From Pelagimonas sp. (GTDB lineage Bacteria > Pseudomonadota > Alphaproteobacteria > Rhodobacterales > Rhodobacteraceae), in the NCBI GenBank assembly GCA_025210455.1, contig JAOARQ010000042.1:30413-94412 (forward strand): 64,000 bases of DNA, in the 5' to 3' direction. Below are positions 28,363-37,029 of this stretch, piece by piece (positions within the stretch are counted from its first letter, which is position 1; each line of letters starts with the position of its first letter). The position numbers and the translations under genes were made by a program. The notes beneath the pieces are model-generated. The model was not told the DNA's origin, did no database searches, and saw nothing but the letters and a program-made list of their open reading frames with translations.

Positions 28363-28461
28363 TCTTTGCAAATCGGCCTCCTTCCAAACTTGCCCCCTCC
28401 GAAAGAAGGGGGAGACTCTGGCCAAAGAACCCCCTAGCTTGCCTTGAAAAGGGGGGCTTTG

Positions 28462-29445
28462 ATGGCGCATCACGGCACAACAGATTTCAACAATATCCCA
28501 GAGCAGGCGCTGGCATGGCACCGCGCGGGCACCGGCGCGGTGCTGGCAACGGTGATCGAAACCTGGGGCTCGGCGCCGCGTCGGGTGGGCAGCCAGCTGG
28601 TGGTGTCGGGGCAGGGCGCTATTCAGGGGTCGGTCTCGGGTGGCTGTGTCGAAGGGGCCGTGATCGTCGAAGCGCTTGAGGCATTGGAAACTGGCCAACC
28701 GCGTGAGCTGGAATTCGGCGTGTCTGACGAAGATGCCTTTGCGGTGGGGCTGGCCTGCGGTGGCACGATCCGCGTTCTGCTGGAGCCGGTCGGCGCTGTT
28801 CTGCCCGAGGCCCTACTGGCCGATCTGGTTGACCTGCGCGCGCAGCGGGTGCCCGTGGCCTATGTGGTTGATCTGGACAGCGGTGCGCGCCATCTGACGC
28901 AATCGGGCCACGCAGATCGGTTTCGCATGGATCGCTCGGGCTTTGACCCCGACAGCCGCGTCTTTATCGCCATCCACAATCCGCCGCTGCGGCTGGTGGT
29001 TATTGGTGCCGTGCATATCACGCAGGCGCTTTTGCCCATGGCGCGGATTGCGGGCTATGATCCGGTGGTGATCGATCCGCGTGAAACCTTTGCCTCGGCA
29101 GAGCGGTTCCCGGGCGAAACCCTGCTGCATGACTGGCCGGATGAAGCTGTGGATCACGTGGGGCTGGATAGCCGCACCGCGCTGGTGCTGCTGACCCATG
29201 ATCCCAAACTGGATGATCCGGCCCTGATGCGCGCGTTGAAATCTGACTGCTTTTATATCGGCGCTTTGGGCAGCACCCGCACCCATGCCAAACGGGTCAC
29301 CCGCCTGCAAGAGGCGGGTTTTGACAGCGATCAGATCGCCCGCATCCACGGCCCCGTTGGGCTGGACATCGGGGCCTCTGGCCCGTCGGAAATCGCGGTG
29401 TCGATCCTGTCACAGATGACTCGGGTTCTGAGGAAAGGCGCATGA
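28462..29445 (+). CDS. XdhC/CoxI-family molybdenum-cofactor chaperone
   Basis: The protein belongs to the XdhC family, which binds molybdenum cofactor and helps insert it, in sulfurated form, into xanthine-dehydrogenase-type enzymes. The N-terminal XdhC_CoxI domain carries ETWGSAPRRVGSQLVV and GSVSGGCVEGAVI. The C-terminal Rossmann-like domain carries VIGAVHITQALLPMA and LTHDPKLDDPAL with CFYIGALGSTRT. The start at 28462 has an aagggggg ribosome binding site. The stop overlaps the next gene. No molybdoenzyme structural gene is present in the window. Confidence 0.92.
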   Translation: MAHHGTTDFNNIPEQALAWHRAGTGAVLATVIETWGSAPRRVGSQLVVSGQGAIQGSVSGGCVEGAVIVEALEALETGQPRELEFGVSDEDAFAVGLACGGTIRVLLEPVGAVLPEALLADLVDLRAQRVPVAYVVDLDSGARHLTQSGHADRFRMDRSGFDPDSRVFIAIHNPPLRLVVIGAVHITQALLPMARIAGYDPVVIDPRETFASAERFPGETLLHDWPDEAVDHVGLDSRTALVLLTHDPKLDDPALMRALKSDCFYIGALGSTRTHAKRVTRLQEAGFDSDQIARIHGPVGLDIGASGPSEIAVSILSQMTRVLRKGA

Positions 29446-30434
29446 AGTTCGGCCCGGTTCCTCTCTCTCAGGCGGCTGGGGCGATCCTTGCGCATTCCCT
29501 GACCCTGCCGGAAGGCCGTCTGCGCAAAGGTTGCGTGCTGGGTGATGCCGAGATCGCGCAGCTCGAACAGGCTGGATTCAGTGACGTGATCGCTGCCCGG
29601 CTGGAACCCGGTGACATCGGCGAAGATGCCGCTGCCACCCGGCTGGCACAGGCACTGGTGCCCGATGCGGCGCGCGCGGGGCTGCACCTGGGGCAGGCGG
29701 CAACAGGTCGGGTGAACATCACCGCCACTACCCCCGGCGTGGTCGAAGTGCTGGCGGATCGCATTCATGCGCTGAATGCGGTTGACCCGATGATCACCGT
29801 CGCCACCGTGCCGGAATATCAGCGCACAGCCGCGCGCAGCATGGTCGCCACGGTCAAGATCATCTCATATGCCGTCTCCGAATCCGCGCTTGAGGCCGCC
29901 TGCCACGCCGGGCAATCTGCACTGCGCTTGCGCCCGGTGACCAAGGCAACCGCGCGTTTGATCCAGACGGTGATCAGCCCGGATGACACCGGCGACAAAG
30001 GCCAGAAAGTCACTGCCGGGCGCCTGTCGCGCATGGGGGTGACGCTGGATGCGCCCTGCCTTGTGCCGCATCAGATTTCCGCCCTGACCCATGCTATTCA
30101 GGACAGCCCACAGGATATCATTCTGATCCTCACCGGCTCGGCCACCTCTGATCCGCATGATGTCGCCCCCGAGGCGCTTCGACAGGCGGGCGGGCAGGTG
30201 ACCCATTATGGCATGCCGGTTGATCCGGGCAATCTGCTGTTCTTTGGCAGCTATCAGGGCCGTCCGGTTCTTGGCCTGCCTGGCTGCGCGCGATCACCGG
30301 CACTGAACGGCGCAGATTGGGTGTTAGAGCGCATGTTATGTGACGTGCCCGTCACCCCGGCAGATATCGCCCGCATGGGGGTTGGGGGATTGCTGAAAGA
30401 GATCCCTCTGAGGGGCCGCTTGCGCGAAGCTTGA
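29442..30434 (+). CDS. Molybdopterin-binding (MoeA/MogA-like) protein
   Basis: The 330-residue protein contains a molybdopterin-binding fold in its second half, with TGDKGQKVTAGRL, ILILTGSATSDPHDVAPEAL and the PGNLLFFGSYQGRPVLGLPGCARSP stretch typical of MoeA-like domains. The N-terminal part (VPLSQAAGAILAHSL) resembles the start of related Rhodobacteraceae proteins that are fused to a MocA-like nucleotidyltransferase; that second domain is absent here. Its ATG overlaps the XdhC stop (ATGA), so it probably takes part in the same cofactor delivery step. Confidence 0.8.
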   Translation: MKFGPVPLSQAAGAILAHSLTLPEGRLRKGCVLGDAEIAQLEQAGFSDVIAARLEPGDIGEDAAATRLAQALVPDAARAGLHLGQAATGRVNITATTPGVVEVLADRIHALNAVDPMITVATVPEYQRTAARSMVATVKIISYAVSESALEAACHAGQSALRLRPVTKATARLIQTVISPDDTGDKGQKVTAGRLSRMGVTLDAPCLVPHQISALTHAIQDSPQDIILILTGSATSDPHDVAPEALRQAGGQVTHYGMPVDPGNLLFFGSYQGRPVLGLPGCARSPALNGADWVLERMLCDVPVTPADIARMGVGGLLKEIPLRGRLREA

Positions 30435-30498
30435 CCTCCCGCCACTGCTGAGGGCAGTCGCCATAGTGTTTGGTTCGGGGGCAGAGCGCACCCTGACC

Positions 30499-31092
30499 CT
30501 AGACGGGTTTGTCGGCGATCAGGTCAATCAAAGCGGATCGCCCGTGATGGCCTGTGCCTTCGCTGAGATGTTTCTCATAGCAGGCCAGACGCAGAACCGT
30601 CAGATCCGAAAAGGCCGTGCGCAGCAGGTCTTCGGTATAGGTCATTTCGGGTAGCGGCGGGCCACCTGTGCCAAATTCGATCTGTTCAGGCGTATAGCCA
30701 TGCAGCATCAGGCGGCCACCGGGGCGCAGCGCGCGCGGCAGATCCGACAGGATCTGTGTCTGCTGGGGTGGCCCGGCAAATTGGATGAAACAGGCCACCA
30801 CCAGATCGAAAGGCTGATCCCAGTCCCAGCTTTCAGTATCGGCGATCTGCGCATTCAGGGACACGCCGCGCCTCTGCGCCAGCTTTTGCGCTTTGGCAAC
30901 GGCATTCTCTGACGGATCAAAGCTGGTCACCTCGCAGCCCTGCTGAGCCAGCCAGACGCCATTTCGCCCCTCGCCATCCGCCACACATAGCACCCTTGCG
31001 CCCTGTTCAATCAGACCGGCGTTATCCAGCAGAAACTGCGTTGGCTCGGTGCCATAGCGATAGTCTGGGGTGGCGTATGTCTCATTCCACAT
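30499..31092 (-). CDS. SAM-dependent class I methyltransferase
   Basis: The 197-residue protein shows the Rossmann-like methyltransferase motifs: ARVLCVADGEGRNGVWLAQQG (motif I), VTSFDPSENAV (motif II), FDLVVACFIQF (motif IV) and LRPGGRLMLHGY (motif VI). It resembles TehB/thiopurine-type small methyltransferases. The substrate is unknown. It follows infC on the same strand but a terminator lies between them. Confidence 0.88.
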   Translation of the reverse strand: MWNETYATPDYRYGTEPTQFLLDNAGLIEQGARVLCVADGEGRNGVWLAQQGCEVTSFDPSENAVAKAQKLAQRRGVSLNAQIADTESWDWDQPFDLVVACFIQFAGPPQQTQILSDLPRALRPGGRLMLHGYTPEQIEFGTGGPPLPEMTYTEDLLRTAFSDLTVLRLACYEKHLSEGTGHHGRSALIDLIADKPV

Positions 31093-31111
31093 AACACATG
31101 ACCTTGTGCCA

Positions 31112-31141
31112 AAAGAAAACCCGCCGGGATGCGGCGGGTTT
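31112..31141 (-). terminator. Rho-independent terminator after infC
   Basis: On the minus strand an aacccgccg / cggcgggtt hairpin is followed by TTTTCTTTTGG. Confidence 0.85.
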
Positions 31142-31149
31142 GTCTGGGA

Positions 31150-31698
31150 TTACTTGGCAGGGGCTGGCCCGATCATCATGACCATCTGCCGCCCTTCCAT
31201 CTTGGGCATGTTTTCGATCTTGCCGATCTCTTTGACGTCTTCCGCCACCCGTTCCAGCAATTCGCGGCCCAGCTGTTGGTGCGCCATTTCACGACCGCGG
31301 AAGCGCAGCGTGACTTTTACCTTGTCGCCGTTCTCAAGGAACTTGAAGACATTGCGCATCTTGACGTCATAGTCGTGCTTGTCCGTGCCGGGACGGAACT
31401 TGACCTCTTTGACTTCGATGGTCTTCTGCTTTTTACGGGCCTCGGATTCACGCTTTTGCTGTTCATACTTGAACTTGCCGTGATCCATGATCTTGCAGAC
31501 CGGAGGATTGGCGTTGGGCGAAATCTCAACCAGATCAAGACCGGCCTGTGCGGCCAGATCCATGGCGCGGGCAGGGGTGACAACACCAACGTTTTCACCT
31601 TCGGCGCCGATCAGGCGGATTTCGGGGGCCCGGATGCGTTCATTGATGCGTGGGCCTGTGTCGCGCTGCGGGGGCGCGTTATGTGGACGGCGGGCTAT
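31150..31698 (-). CDS. infC: Translation initiation factor IF-3, AUA start
   Basis: IF-3 binds the 30S subunit and checks start codon choice. The 182-residue sequence begins [20 protein letters not shown], which is the family N terminus. The N domain continues with [12 protein letters not shown] and [18 protein letters not shown]. The C domain has [16 protein letters not shown] and [16 protein letters not shown]. There is no ATG, GTG or TTG at the proper place: the conserved sequence starts at ATA (31698-31696), seven bases after a perfect taaggag ribosome binding site. infC often uses a rare AUU, AUC or AUA start so that IF-3 can repress its own translation. An ATG at 31563 would delete most of the N domain. 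Confidence 0.95.
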   Translation of the reverse strand: MARRPHNAPPQRDTGPRINERIRAPEIRLIGAEGENVGVVTPARAMDLAAQAGLDLVEISPNANPPVCKIMDHGKFKYEQQKRESEARKKQKTIEVKEVKFRPGTDKHDYDVKMRNVFKFLENGDKVKVTLRFRGREMAHQQLGRELLERVAEDVKEIGKIENMPKMEGRQMVMMIGPAPAK

Positions 31699-31705
31699 GG
31701 GTTTG

Positions 31706-31712
31706 CTCCTTA
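31706..31712 (-). promoter_or_regulatory. Ribosome binding site fixing the infC AUA start
   Basis: The minus strand reads taaggag, followed by 7 bases and then ATA. This site is what places the start outside the normal codons. Confidence 0.8.
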
Positions 31713-31903
31713 TGCGGATTGCGTCAATGCGGCACGGTAAACTTGCCTGCGGTATGATTCAAGCGGGATTTCGCTGGAATCCCCGCCTATGACGCCGCAG
31801 CGCAGCGTTTTCCCCCTTGTTGCGCGGGGCGCAACCCAGCACATCCTGTTTGCAGAACGCATGGGGCTTTCGTGCGTGGGAAAAACAAGGAAGGGAGCAC
31901 ATC

Positions 31904-32824
31904 ATGAAGAACGTGGGTGTAGCGGTTCTGGCCGTGCTAGCGGCCATTGGTGGATACCTATGGTACTCAAGTCAGCAAACCGGACAAGAGGCCGCGTCAG
32001 AGACCGGCACAACAGCAACGCAAGCGGCCCAAGAGGCCGCACAAGAGGCTTCACAGGCCGCCGCTGACGCGGTCGAAGCCGCCACAGAGGCCGCAACCGA
32101 AGAAGCCACCGCCGCAGCCGAGGCTGTGGAAGAAGCCGTACAAGAGGCGGCGCAGGCAGCAGGCGCGGCGGCAGAGGCGGCTGTAGAAGGCGCAACTGAG
32201 GCTGCAGGTACGGCAGCACAGGCTGCCCAGGATGCAGCTGCTGACGCCGTACAGGCCGCAGGTGATGCGGTGGGTGGTGTGACCGAAGAGGTGACAAATA
32301 CGGCTGATGCAGCAATGGATGCCGCAACCGAGACCGCAACTCAGGCGGTTGACGGTGCCACCGAGGCGGCAAGCGCAGCGGTTGAGGCAGCACAGACCGC
32401 TGCGGGCGATGCGGCCTCAGCGGCCACAGACGCCGTCAACAATGCGCTTGGTTCTGCGGCTGATGCTCTGGGTGTGACAAACAACGCTGCCGAAGCCGCC
32501 GCTGCTGAAGCCGCTGCTGCTGAAGCTGCCGCTGCTGAAACCGCCGCTGCTGAAGCCGCTGCTGCTGAAGCCGCCGCTGCCGAAGCCGCTGCCGCCGAAG
32601 CCGCCGCTACCGAAGCTGCAGCCGCCGAAGCCGCAGGTTCGGACATTGCCAAGCTGCTGACCGTCGAAGGCTTTGATTATGATCAGCTGTCGACCTATAT
32701 CGACGGTTCAGATCTGGGCCTTGTGGCCAAAACCGGTGCCAAGGCCCTGCTGGATCAGACAAAATCTAACCCGGGCGCTCTGCAGGCCGTGCTGGATCAG
32801 TTGAAAGGTCAGCTGAGTCTTTGA
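31904..32824 (+). CDS. Membrane-anchored Ala/Glu-rich repeat protein
   Basis: This 306-residue protein is over half alanine. It has a short N-terminal membrane helix (about residues 4-20). A long helical stalk of A, E, T, Q and D follows with apolipoprotein-like periodicity, and about ten tandem AEAAA pentapeptides lie near residues 195-245. A normal-composition C-terminal segment of about 55 residues (SDIAKLLTVEGFDYDQLSTYI onward) contains the only globular-looking part, which may be a small helical domain. I recognise no function. The start at 31904 has a ggaaggg ribosome binding site. The stalk suggests a spacer that holds the C-terminal domain away from the inner membrane. Confidence 0.8.
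   Translation: MKNVGVAVLAVLAAIGGYLWYSSQQTGQEAASETGTTATQAAQEAAQEASQAAADAVEAATEAATEEATAAAEAVEEAVQEAAQAAGAAAEAAVEGATEAAGTAAQAAQDAAADAVQAAGDAVGGVTEEVTNTADAAMDAATETATQAVDGATEAASAAVEAAQTAAGDAASAATDAVNNALGSAADALGVTNNAAEAAAAEAAAAEAAAAETAAAEAAAAEAAAAEAAAAEAAATEAAAAEAAGSDIAKLLTVEGFDYDQLSTYIDGSDLGLVAKTGAKALLDQTKSNPGALQAVLDQLKGQLSL
32486..32635 (+). repeat. 15-bp tandem repeat encoding AEAAA units
   Basis: About ten copies of a 15-base unit like gaagccgccgctgct occur head to tail with mainly synonymous differences. Such an array can change length by slippage. Confidence 0.75.
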
Positions 32825-32847
32825 TCCGAGCCTAAGAAAACAGCACC

Positions 32848-32881
32848 AAAGCCGCCGCAGCCAGACTGTGGCGGCTTTTTC
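32848..32881 (+). terminator. Rho-independent terminator after the repeat protein
   Basis: Arms aaagccgcc and ggcggcttttt flank a 13-base loop and end in a T run. Confidence 0.85.
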
Positions 32882-33047
32882 ATACTCGGGATCTTCCCCC
32901 GGCCCATTTGCGCTGCTAATCTCTGGCGCAGGCACTTGGGCGATGGCGTCGCCGGGGCTTTTCCCTGCCATATCACTCTCCTGTACGCCGGGACTTTCAA
33001 TCGGGAGATTGAAGGCCCTGCCTCGTCTCCTTTGCCAGGAGTCTTTC

Positions 33048-34169
33048 ATGAGCTGGTCACCTGAGAAAACCCAAGTCAAAAGCTGGAACGAATGGGATCC
33101 GCTGCGCCATGTGATTGTCGGACGCGCGGATGATTGCCACATCCCGCCAGAGGAACCCGCGCTGGACGCCAAAGTGCCGGAAGACAGCGATATGCGCGGC
33201 CAATGGGGGCGGCGTCCGCAGGAAACCATTGATCGTGGCAATGAGCTGCTGGACAACTTTGCCGAACAGCTGCGCAAACGTGGCATCCGCGTTGATCGCC
33301 CAACATCCATTGACCATTCACAGGCGGTCACCACGCCGGATTTCCACACCGACAGCCAGTTTGGCTGTATGCCACCGCGCGACGTGCTGCTGACCGTCGG
33401 CCACGAGATCCTTGAGGCCACCATGTCCTATCGGTGCCGCTGGTTCGAATATCTCAACTATCGCCCGCTGATGCAGCAATACTGGGAGGAAGATCCAAAC
33501 TTCCGCCACGAAGCCGCCCCCAAACCACGTCTGACAGATGCGGATTATCACCCGGATTATCTCTCGGAGAAAATCGGTGTGGAAAAGCGTCTGCAATGGG
33601 CAGCGGAAAAGTTCTTTGTCACCACTGAAGAAGAGCCCCTGTTTGACGCCGCCGATGTGCTGCGCTTTGGGCGTGATCTGGTGGTGCAGCATGGGTTTAC
33701 CACCAACAAAAAAGGCATCGAATGGCTGCGCAGGCACTTCCCTGAGCACCGCGTACACACGCTGAATTTCCCCGGTGATCCCTATCCGATCCATATCGAC
33801 GCTACCTTTACGCCGCTGCGTCCCGGCCTGATCCTGAACAACCCGCAGCGCCGCCTGCCAGACGATCAGCGTGGGCTGTTTGAAAAGAACGGCTGGGAAA
33901 TCGTCGATGCGGCGCAGCCGGCGCATAACACACCCCCGGCTCTGTGCTATTCTTCGACCTGGCTGTCGATGAATGTGCTGGTGCTGGATCCCAAAACCGT
34001 CTGCGTCGAAAAATCCGAAGTCTATCAGGCGGAACAGATGGACAAGCTGGGCATGGAAGTGGTCGAGGTCGATCTGCGTGACGCCTATGCCTTTGGCGGC
34101 GGTCTGCATTGCTGCACCGCAGATGTCTACCGCGAAGGGGATTGCGAAGACTATTTCCCAAATCAATAA
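33048..34169 (+). CDS. Glycine-amidinotransferase-like enzyme
   Basis: The 373-residue protein closely follows arginine:glycine amidinotransferase, which moves an amidino group from arginine to glycine to give guanidinoacetate and ornithine. The catalytic residues are all visible: Cys355 in GGGLHCCTADV, His249 in PIHIDATF, and Asp203 in FDAADVLRFGRD. Further family blocks are SWNEWDPLRHVIVGR at the start, GIEWLRRHFP and STWLSMNVLVLD. An aggag ribosome binding site supports the start at 33048. Bacterial homologues can use other acceptors, such as lysine, so the product is uncertain. A MocR-type regulator follows 109 bases downstream. Confidence 0.92.
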   Translation: MSWSPEKTQVKSWNEWDPLRHVIVGRADDCHIPPEEPALDAKVPEDSDMRGQWGRRPQETIDRGNELLDNFAEQLRKRGIRVDRPTSIDHSQAVTTPDFHTDSQFGCMPPRDVLLTVGHEILEATMSYRCRWFEYLNYRPLMQQYWEEDPNFRHEAAPKPRLTDADYHPDYLSEKIGVEKRLQWAAEKFFVTTEEEPLFDAADVLRFGRDLVVQHGFTTNKKGIEWLRRHFPEHRVHTLNFPGDPYPIHIDATFTPLRPGLILNNPQRRLPDDQRGLFEKNGWEIVDAAQPAHNTPPALCYSSTWLSMNVLVLDPKTVCVEKSEVYQAEQMDKLGMEVVEVDLRDAYAFGGGLHCCTADVYREGDCEDYFPNQ

Positions 34170-34278
34170 ATCAGACGGGCCGCGCGGTCACATGCGCGGC
34201 CCATTTGCCTGACAGGGCTGTTTGATACTGGATTGGTTTCTCATTACTGTCTGGAATTGACAGAATGAGCAGACCAAA

Positions 34279-35688
34279 ATGAAGCAAACCCCCTGGCTGG
34301 CCCTTTCCATCGACCGCAAGGTCAATACCCCGGTCTTTGAACAGATCTGTGCGGCGCTGCGCGAGCGCATGATTGCCGGGGATCTGGCGCAGGGCAGCAA
34401 ATTGCCCCCCACCCGTGTCTTTGCCACCGAGCTGGGGGTCTCGCGCTCGACGATTGTGACAGCCTATGAACAACTGGTGGCCGAAGGCTATCTGAGCAGC
34501 CAGCAAGGATCGGGATATACCGTTTGCGCCCTGGGCGAGGTCGAGCTGTCCAAGGCTCCTGCCACCCCAAAGACCCCCTCTGAGGCCGAGCCGCCCAGCA
34601 GGCCGCGGCCCTTTGCCTCCAGTCAGCCTGACATGCGCCTGTTTCCGCATCGGCAATGGGCGAAATGCGTGGCGCGTGTCTGCCGGTCTGATCCGCAGGC
34701 TCTGCTGGCCGGGGGGTCGGATCTGGGCAATTGGGATCTGCGTTGCGCCATTTCCGGGCATCTGTCTGAATGGCGCGGCATCAAAGCCGCCCCGCATCAA
34801 ATCTTTGTCACCGCCGGGTCGACCGATGCGCTTGAAATCTGTCTGCGTGCACTGGCTGACAAAGACGATGTGATCGGTCTTGAAACACCGGGCTATCCGC
34901 CGATGCGCCAGTTTGCCAAGGCTCATGGATTACAGGTGCATGATTTGCCGATTGATGATCACGGTGCGCAAGTCCCACCACGAAGCGCCAGATTGAAACT
35001 GGCGGTGCTGACCCCATCCCATCAATATCCGCTGGGCGGTGCGATGACACCAAACCGGCGGCAAGACTTTCTGCAATGGGCCAGAAAAACGGATGCCTGG
35101 ATCATCGAAGATGATTACGACAGTGAATTTCGCTATGCCGGCCGTCCAATCCCGGCGATGGCGGGGTTTGATCAACTGCAGCGCACGATTTACGTTGGCA
35201 GCTTTTCCAAGGTCTTCTCGAACACGCTGCGGCTGGGCTATGTGGTGGTGCCCGAAAACCTGATCGATCGGTTTCGTCAAACGCTGCACCTGTTCGGGAT
35301 CAAGGCCAGCGCCATGCCGCAACAGGCGTTGGCGGATTTCATGACATCAGGCGAATTTTACCGCCATATCCGCCGGGTGCGGCGCACTTATGGGGAACGG
35401 CGCAGGTTCCTGCTGGACAGTCTCAAACGCGACTTCGCTGAGTTTGGCCATGTTTTCGATCATCAGGCGGGTATGCAGGTGATTTTCCATTTGAAGCCGG
35501 GCTTTAGTGATACGGACATCGCACAGCGCGCACAGGCGGTTGGGGTGGATATCCTGCCCCTGTCGGGGTTTGCCGCTGGGCCGTCAGATGACAACGGGCT
35601 GATGCTTGGGTTTTGTGGTTTTTCCATAGACGAAATGCAGCCAAGCCTCGTGGCGCTGCAAGGTTGCTTTGATGACGGGTCTGTTTAA
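34279..35688 (+). CDS. MocR/PdxR-type GntR regulator with aminotransferase domain
   Basis: The 469-residue protein has an N-terminal GntR winged helix (about residues 10-80; VFEQICAALRERMIAGDLAQGSKLPPTR and GVSRSTIVTAYEQL). A fold type I aminotransferase domain follows (about 115-465). PLP would bind through the lysine in YVGSFSKVFSNTLRLGY, with the DDYDSEFRY motif upstream. MocR proteins use PLP or an amino-acid aldimine as effector and often control pyridoxal or amino-acid genes. Whether this one regulates the amidinotransferase gene before it is an inference from proximity. Confidence 0.92.
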   Translation: MKQTPWLALSIDRKVNTPVFEQICAALRERMIAGDLAQGSKLPPTRVFATELGVSRSTIVTAYEQLVAEGYLSSQQGSGYTVCALGEVELSKAPATPKTPSEAEPPSRPRPFASSQPDMRLFPHRQWAKCVARVCRSDPQALLAGGSDLGNWDLRCAISGHLSEWRGIKAAPHQIFVTAGSTDALEICLRALADKDDVIGLETPGYPPMRQFAKAHGLQVHDLPIDDHGAQVPPRSARLKLAVLTPSHQYPLGGAMTPNRRQDFLQWARKTDAWIIEDDYDSEFRYAGRPIPAMAGFDQLQRTIYVGSFSKVFSNTLRLGYVVVPENLIDRFRQTLHLFGIKASAMPQQALADFMTSGEFYRHIRRVRRTYGERRRFLLDSLKRDFAEFGHVFDHQAGMQVIFHLKPGFSDTDIAQRAQAVGVDILPLSGFAAGPSDDNGLMLGFCGFSIDEMQPSLVALQGCFDDGSV

Positions 35689-35865
35689 CTAGGGTCTTTT
35701 GACATTCAGCATGCAGCCCCGGTGCGAGACGAATTCTGCTCAGCGCTAGGCATTTTGGTTTCAAACTGGGGGCGCGGGATGAATGCCAGCAGACCCTAGG
35801 ATGAATGCCACTTATGAATGCGCGACAGTGACACCTCAAATTTTCAGAAATGACGTGTGTTCGCA

Positions 35866-35914
35866 GTCGGCAAAGCCGACCAGCCCCCGACCGCCCCCAT
35901 GGGCGGGGGCTGGT
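35866..35914. other. Two overlapping hairpins in the gap after the MocR gene
   Basis: GTCGGC-aaa-GCCGAC (35866-35880) runs into ACCAGCCCCC...GGGGGCTGGT (35879-35914). No T run follows on either strand, so a simple terminator is unlikely, and the two hairpins share bases. The rest of 35689-36036 shows no gene. Confidence 0.5.
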
Positions 35915-35965
35915 CTAAGTGATTGGGATCAGGCGTTGCAGGTTGGTTGCACGATGTTCCTCAGT

Positions 35966-35991
35966 CCAAAAGCCCATAAAAAACCATGGGC
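35966..35991 (-). terminator. Probable terminator after ferredoxin-NADP reductase
   Basis: On the minus strand gcccat-ggtttttt-atgggc is followed by TTTTGG, 46 bases after the stop. Confidence 0.65.
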
Positions 35992-36036
35992 CATCCCAGA
36001 TAGCCCGTGGTTCGCAAGTTCAGCCTGTCTGGCAGA

Positions 36037-36897
36037 TCAGTCGAGAAACGCCTTTTCCACAACATAGTGCTGCGGGTCTGAATTGGCGCCTTCGACCAGA
36101 CCGTAGTCTTCGAACATCTCTTTCAGTTCGAGATTGAACGCCAGATTACCGCAGATCATTGCGCGGTCGGTGTCCGGGTTCAGCGGTGGCACACCCAGAT
36201 CAGCAAAGGCTTCGCCCGAGCGCATCAGATCGGTGATGCGGCCCATTTTCGGGCTCTCTTCGCGGGTGGTGGTCGGGTAGTATTTGATCTTTTTCCAGAA
36301 ACCTTCGCCGATCAGCTCGTTGAGCAGCTCATCTTCTTTCAGGCTTTCGATCAGATCGCGGCCATAGGTCAGCTCGCCCACTTCGCGGCAGGTGTGGGTG
36401 ATGATGACCTCATCGTAATCCTCATAGGTCTGCGGCTCGCGAAGCAGAGAGGCAAACGGCGCAAAGCCGGTGCCGGTGGCAAAGAACCAGATCCGCTTGC
36501 CGGGCAGCAGCGCGTCATGCACCAGCGTGCCCACGGGTTTGGGGCGCATGATGATCTCATCACCGGGCTGGATGTGCTGCAGACGCGAAGTCAGCGGGCC
36601 ATCTTCCACCTTGATCGAATAGAATTCCATCTCTTCGTCCCAGCTGGGTGACGCGATGGAATAGGCGCGCAGCAAAGGCTTATCTTTGCCGGTCTTTTCG
36701 TTTTTGGTCATCAGACCGATCATGACGAACTCACCCGAACGGAACCGCAGCGACGCCGGGCGCGTGCAACGGAAGGAAAACAGGCGGTCGGTGTAATGTT
36801 TCACCTCGGTCACGGTCTGCGCATCGGGCACAGCCATTTTCTTGGGGGCAGGGGCCTCAGAGGCGGGTGCGTCTGTCACGGGGGTCATCTCTGTCAT
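36037..36897 (-). CDS. fpr: Ferredoxin-NADP(+) reductase
   Basis: The 286-residue FAD enzyme passes electrons between NADPH and ferredoxin or flavodoxin. The FAD motif is LLRAYSIASPS, the NADP-binding motif is FATGTGFAPFASLLRE, followed by ITHTCREVGELTYG and the MICGNLAFNLEL block. The C terminus VEKAFLD is typical of the bacterial type. The first 30 residues are a Pro/Ala-rich tail without counterpart in most homologues. It lies 132 bases downstream of the sulfur-assimilation operon, and it could feed electrons to CysI, since no CysJ gene is present here. Confidence 0.94.
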   Translation of the reverse strand: MTEMTPVTDAPASEAPAPKKMAVPDAQTVTEVKHYTDRLFSFRCTRPASLRFRSGEFVMIGLMTKNEKTGKDKPLLRAYSIASPSWDEEMEFYSIKVEDGPLTSRLQHIQPGDEIIMRPKPVGTLVHDALLPGKRIWFFATGTGFAPFASLLREPQTYEDYDEVIITHTCREVGELTYGRDLIESLKEDELLNELIGEGFWKKIKYYPTTTREESPKMGRITDLMRSGEAFADLGVPPLNPDTDRAMICGNLAFNLELKEMFEDYGLVEGANSDPQHYVVEKAFLD

Positions 36898-37029
36898 GGT
36901 TGCGTCGCCGGTTTGATAAAACCGACACCTCATACTTAGCTTTGATCTGTGTCAGGTGAAATGCCAAAAGCATGATATGACGCGGGGTGTACGCAGACCC
37001 CCAGCGCCCTTCACCGGTTCAAGAATAGG

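Noticed and set aside
32486..32635. A CRISPR array
   Set aside because: The 15-base units are contiguous, without spacers, and code for alanine-rich peptide repeats.
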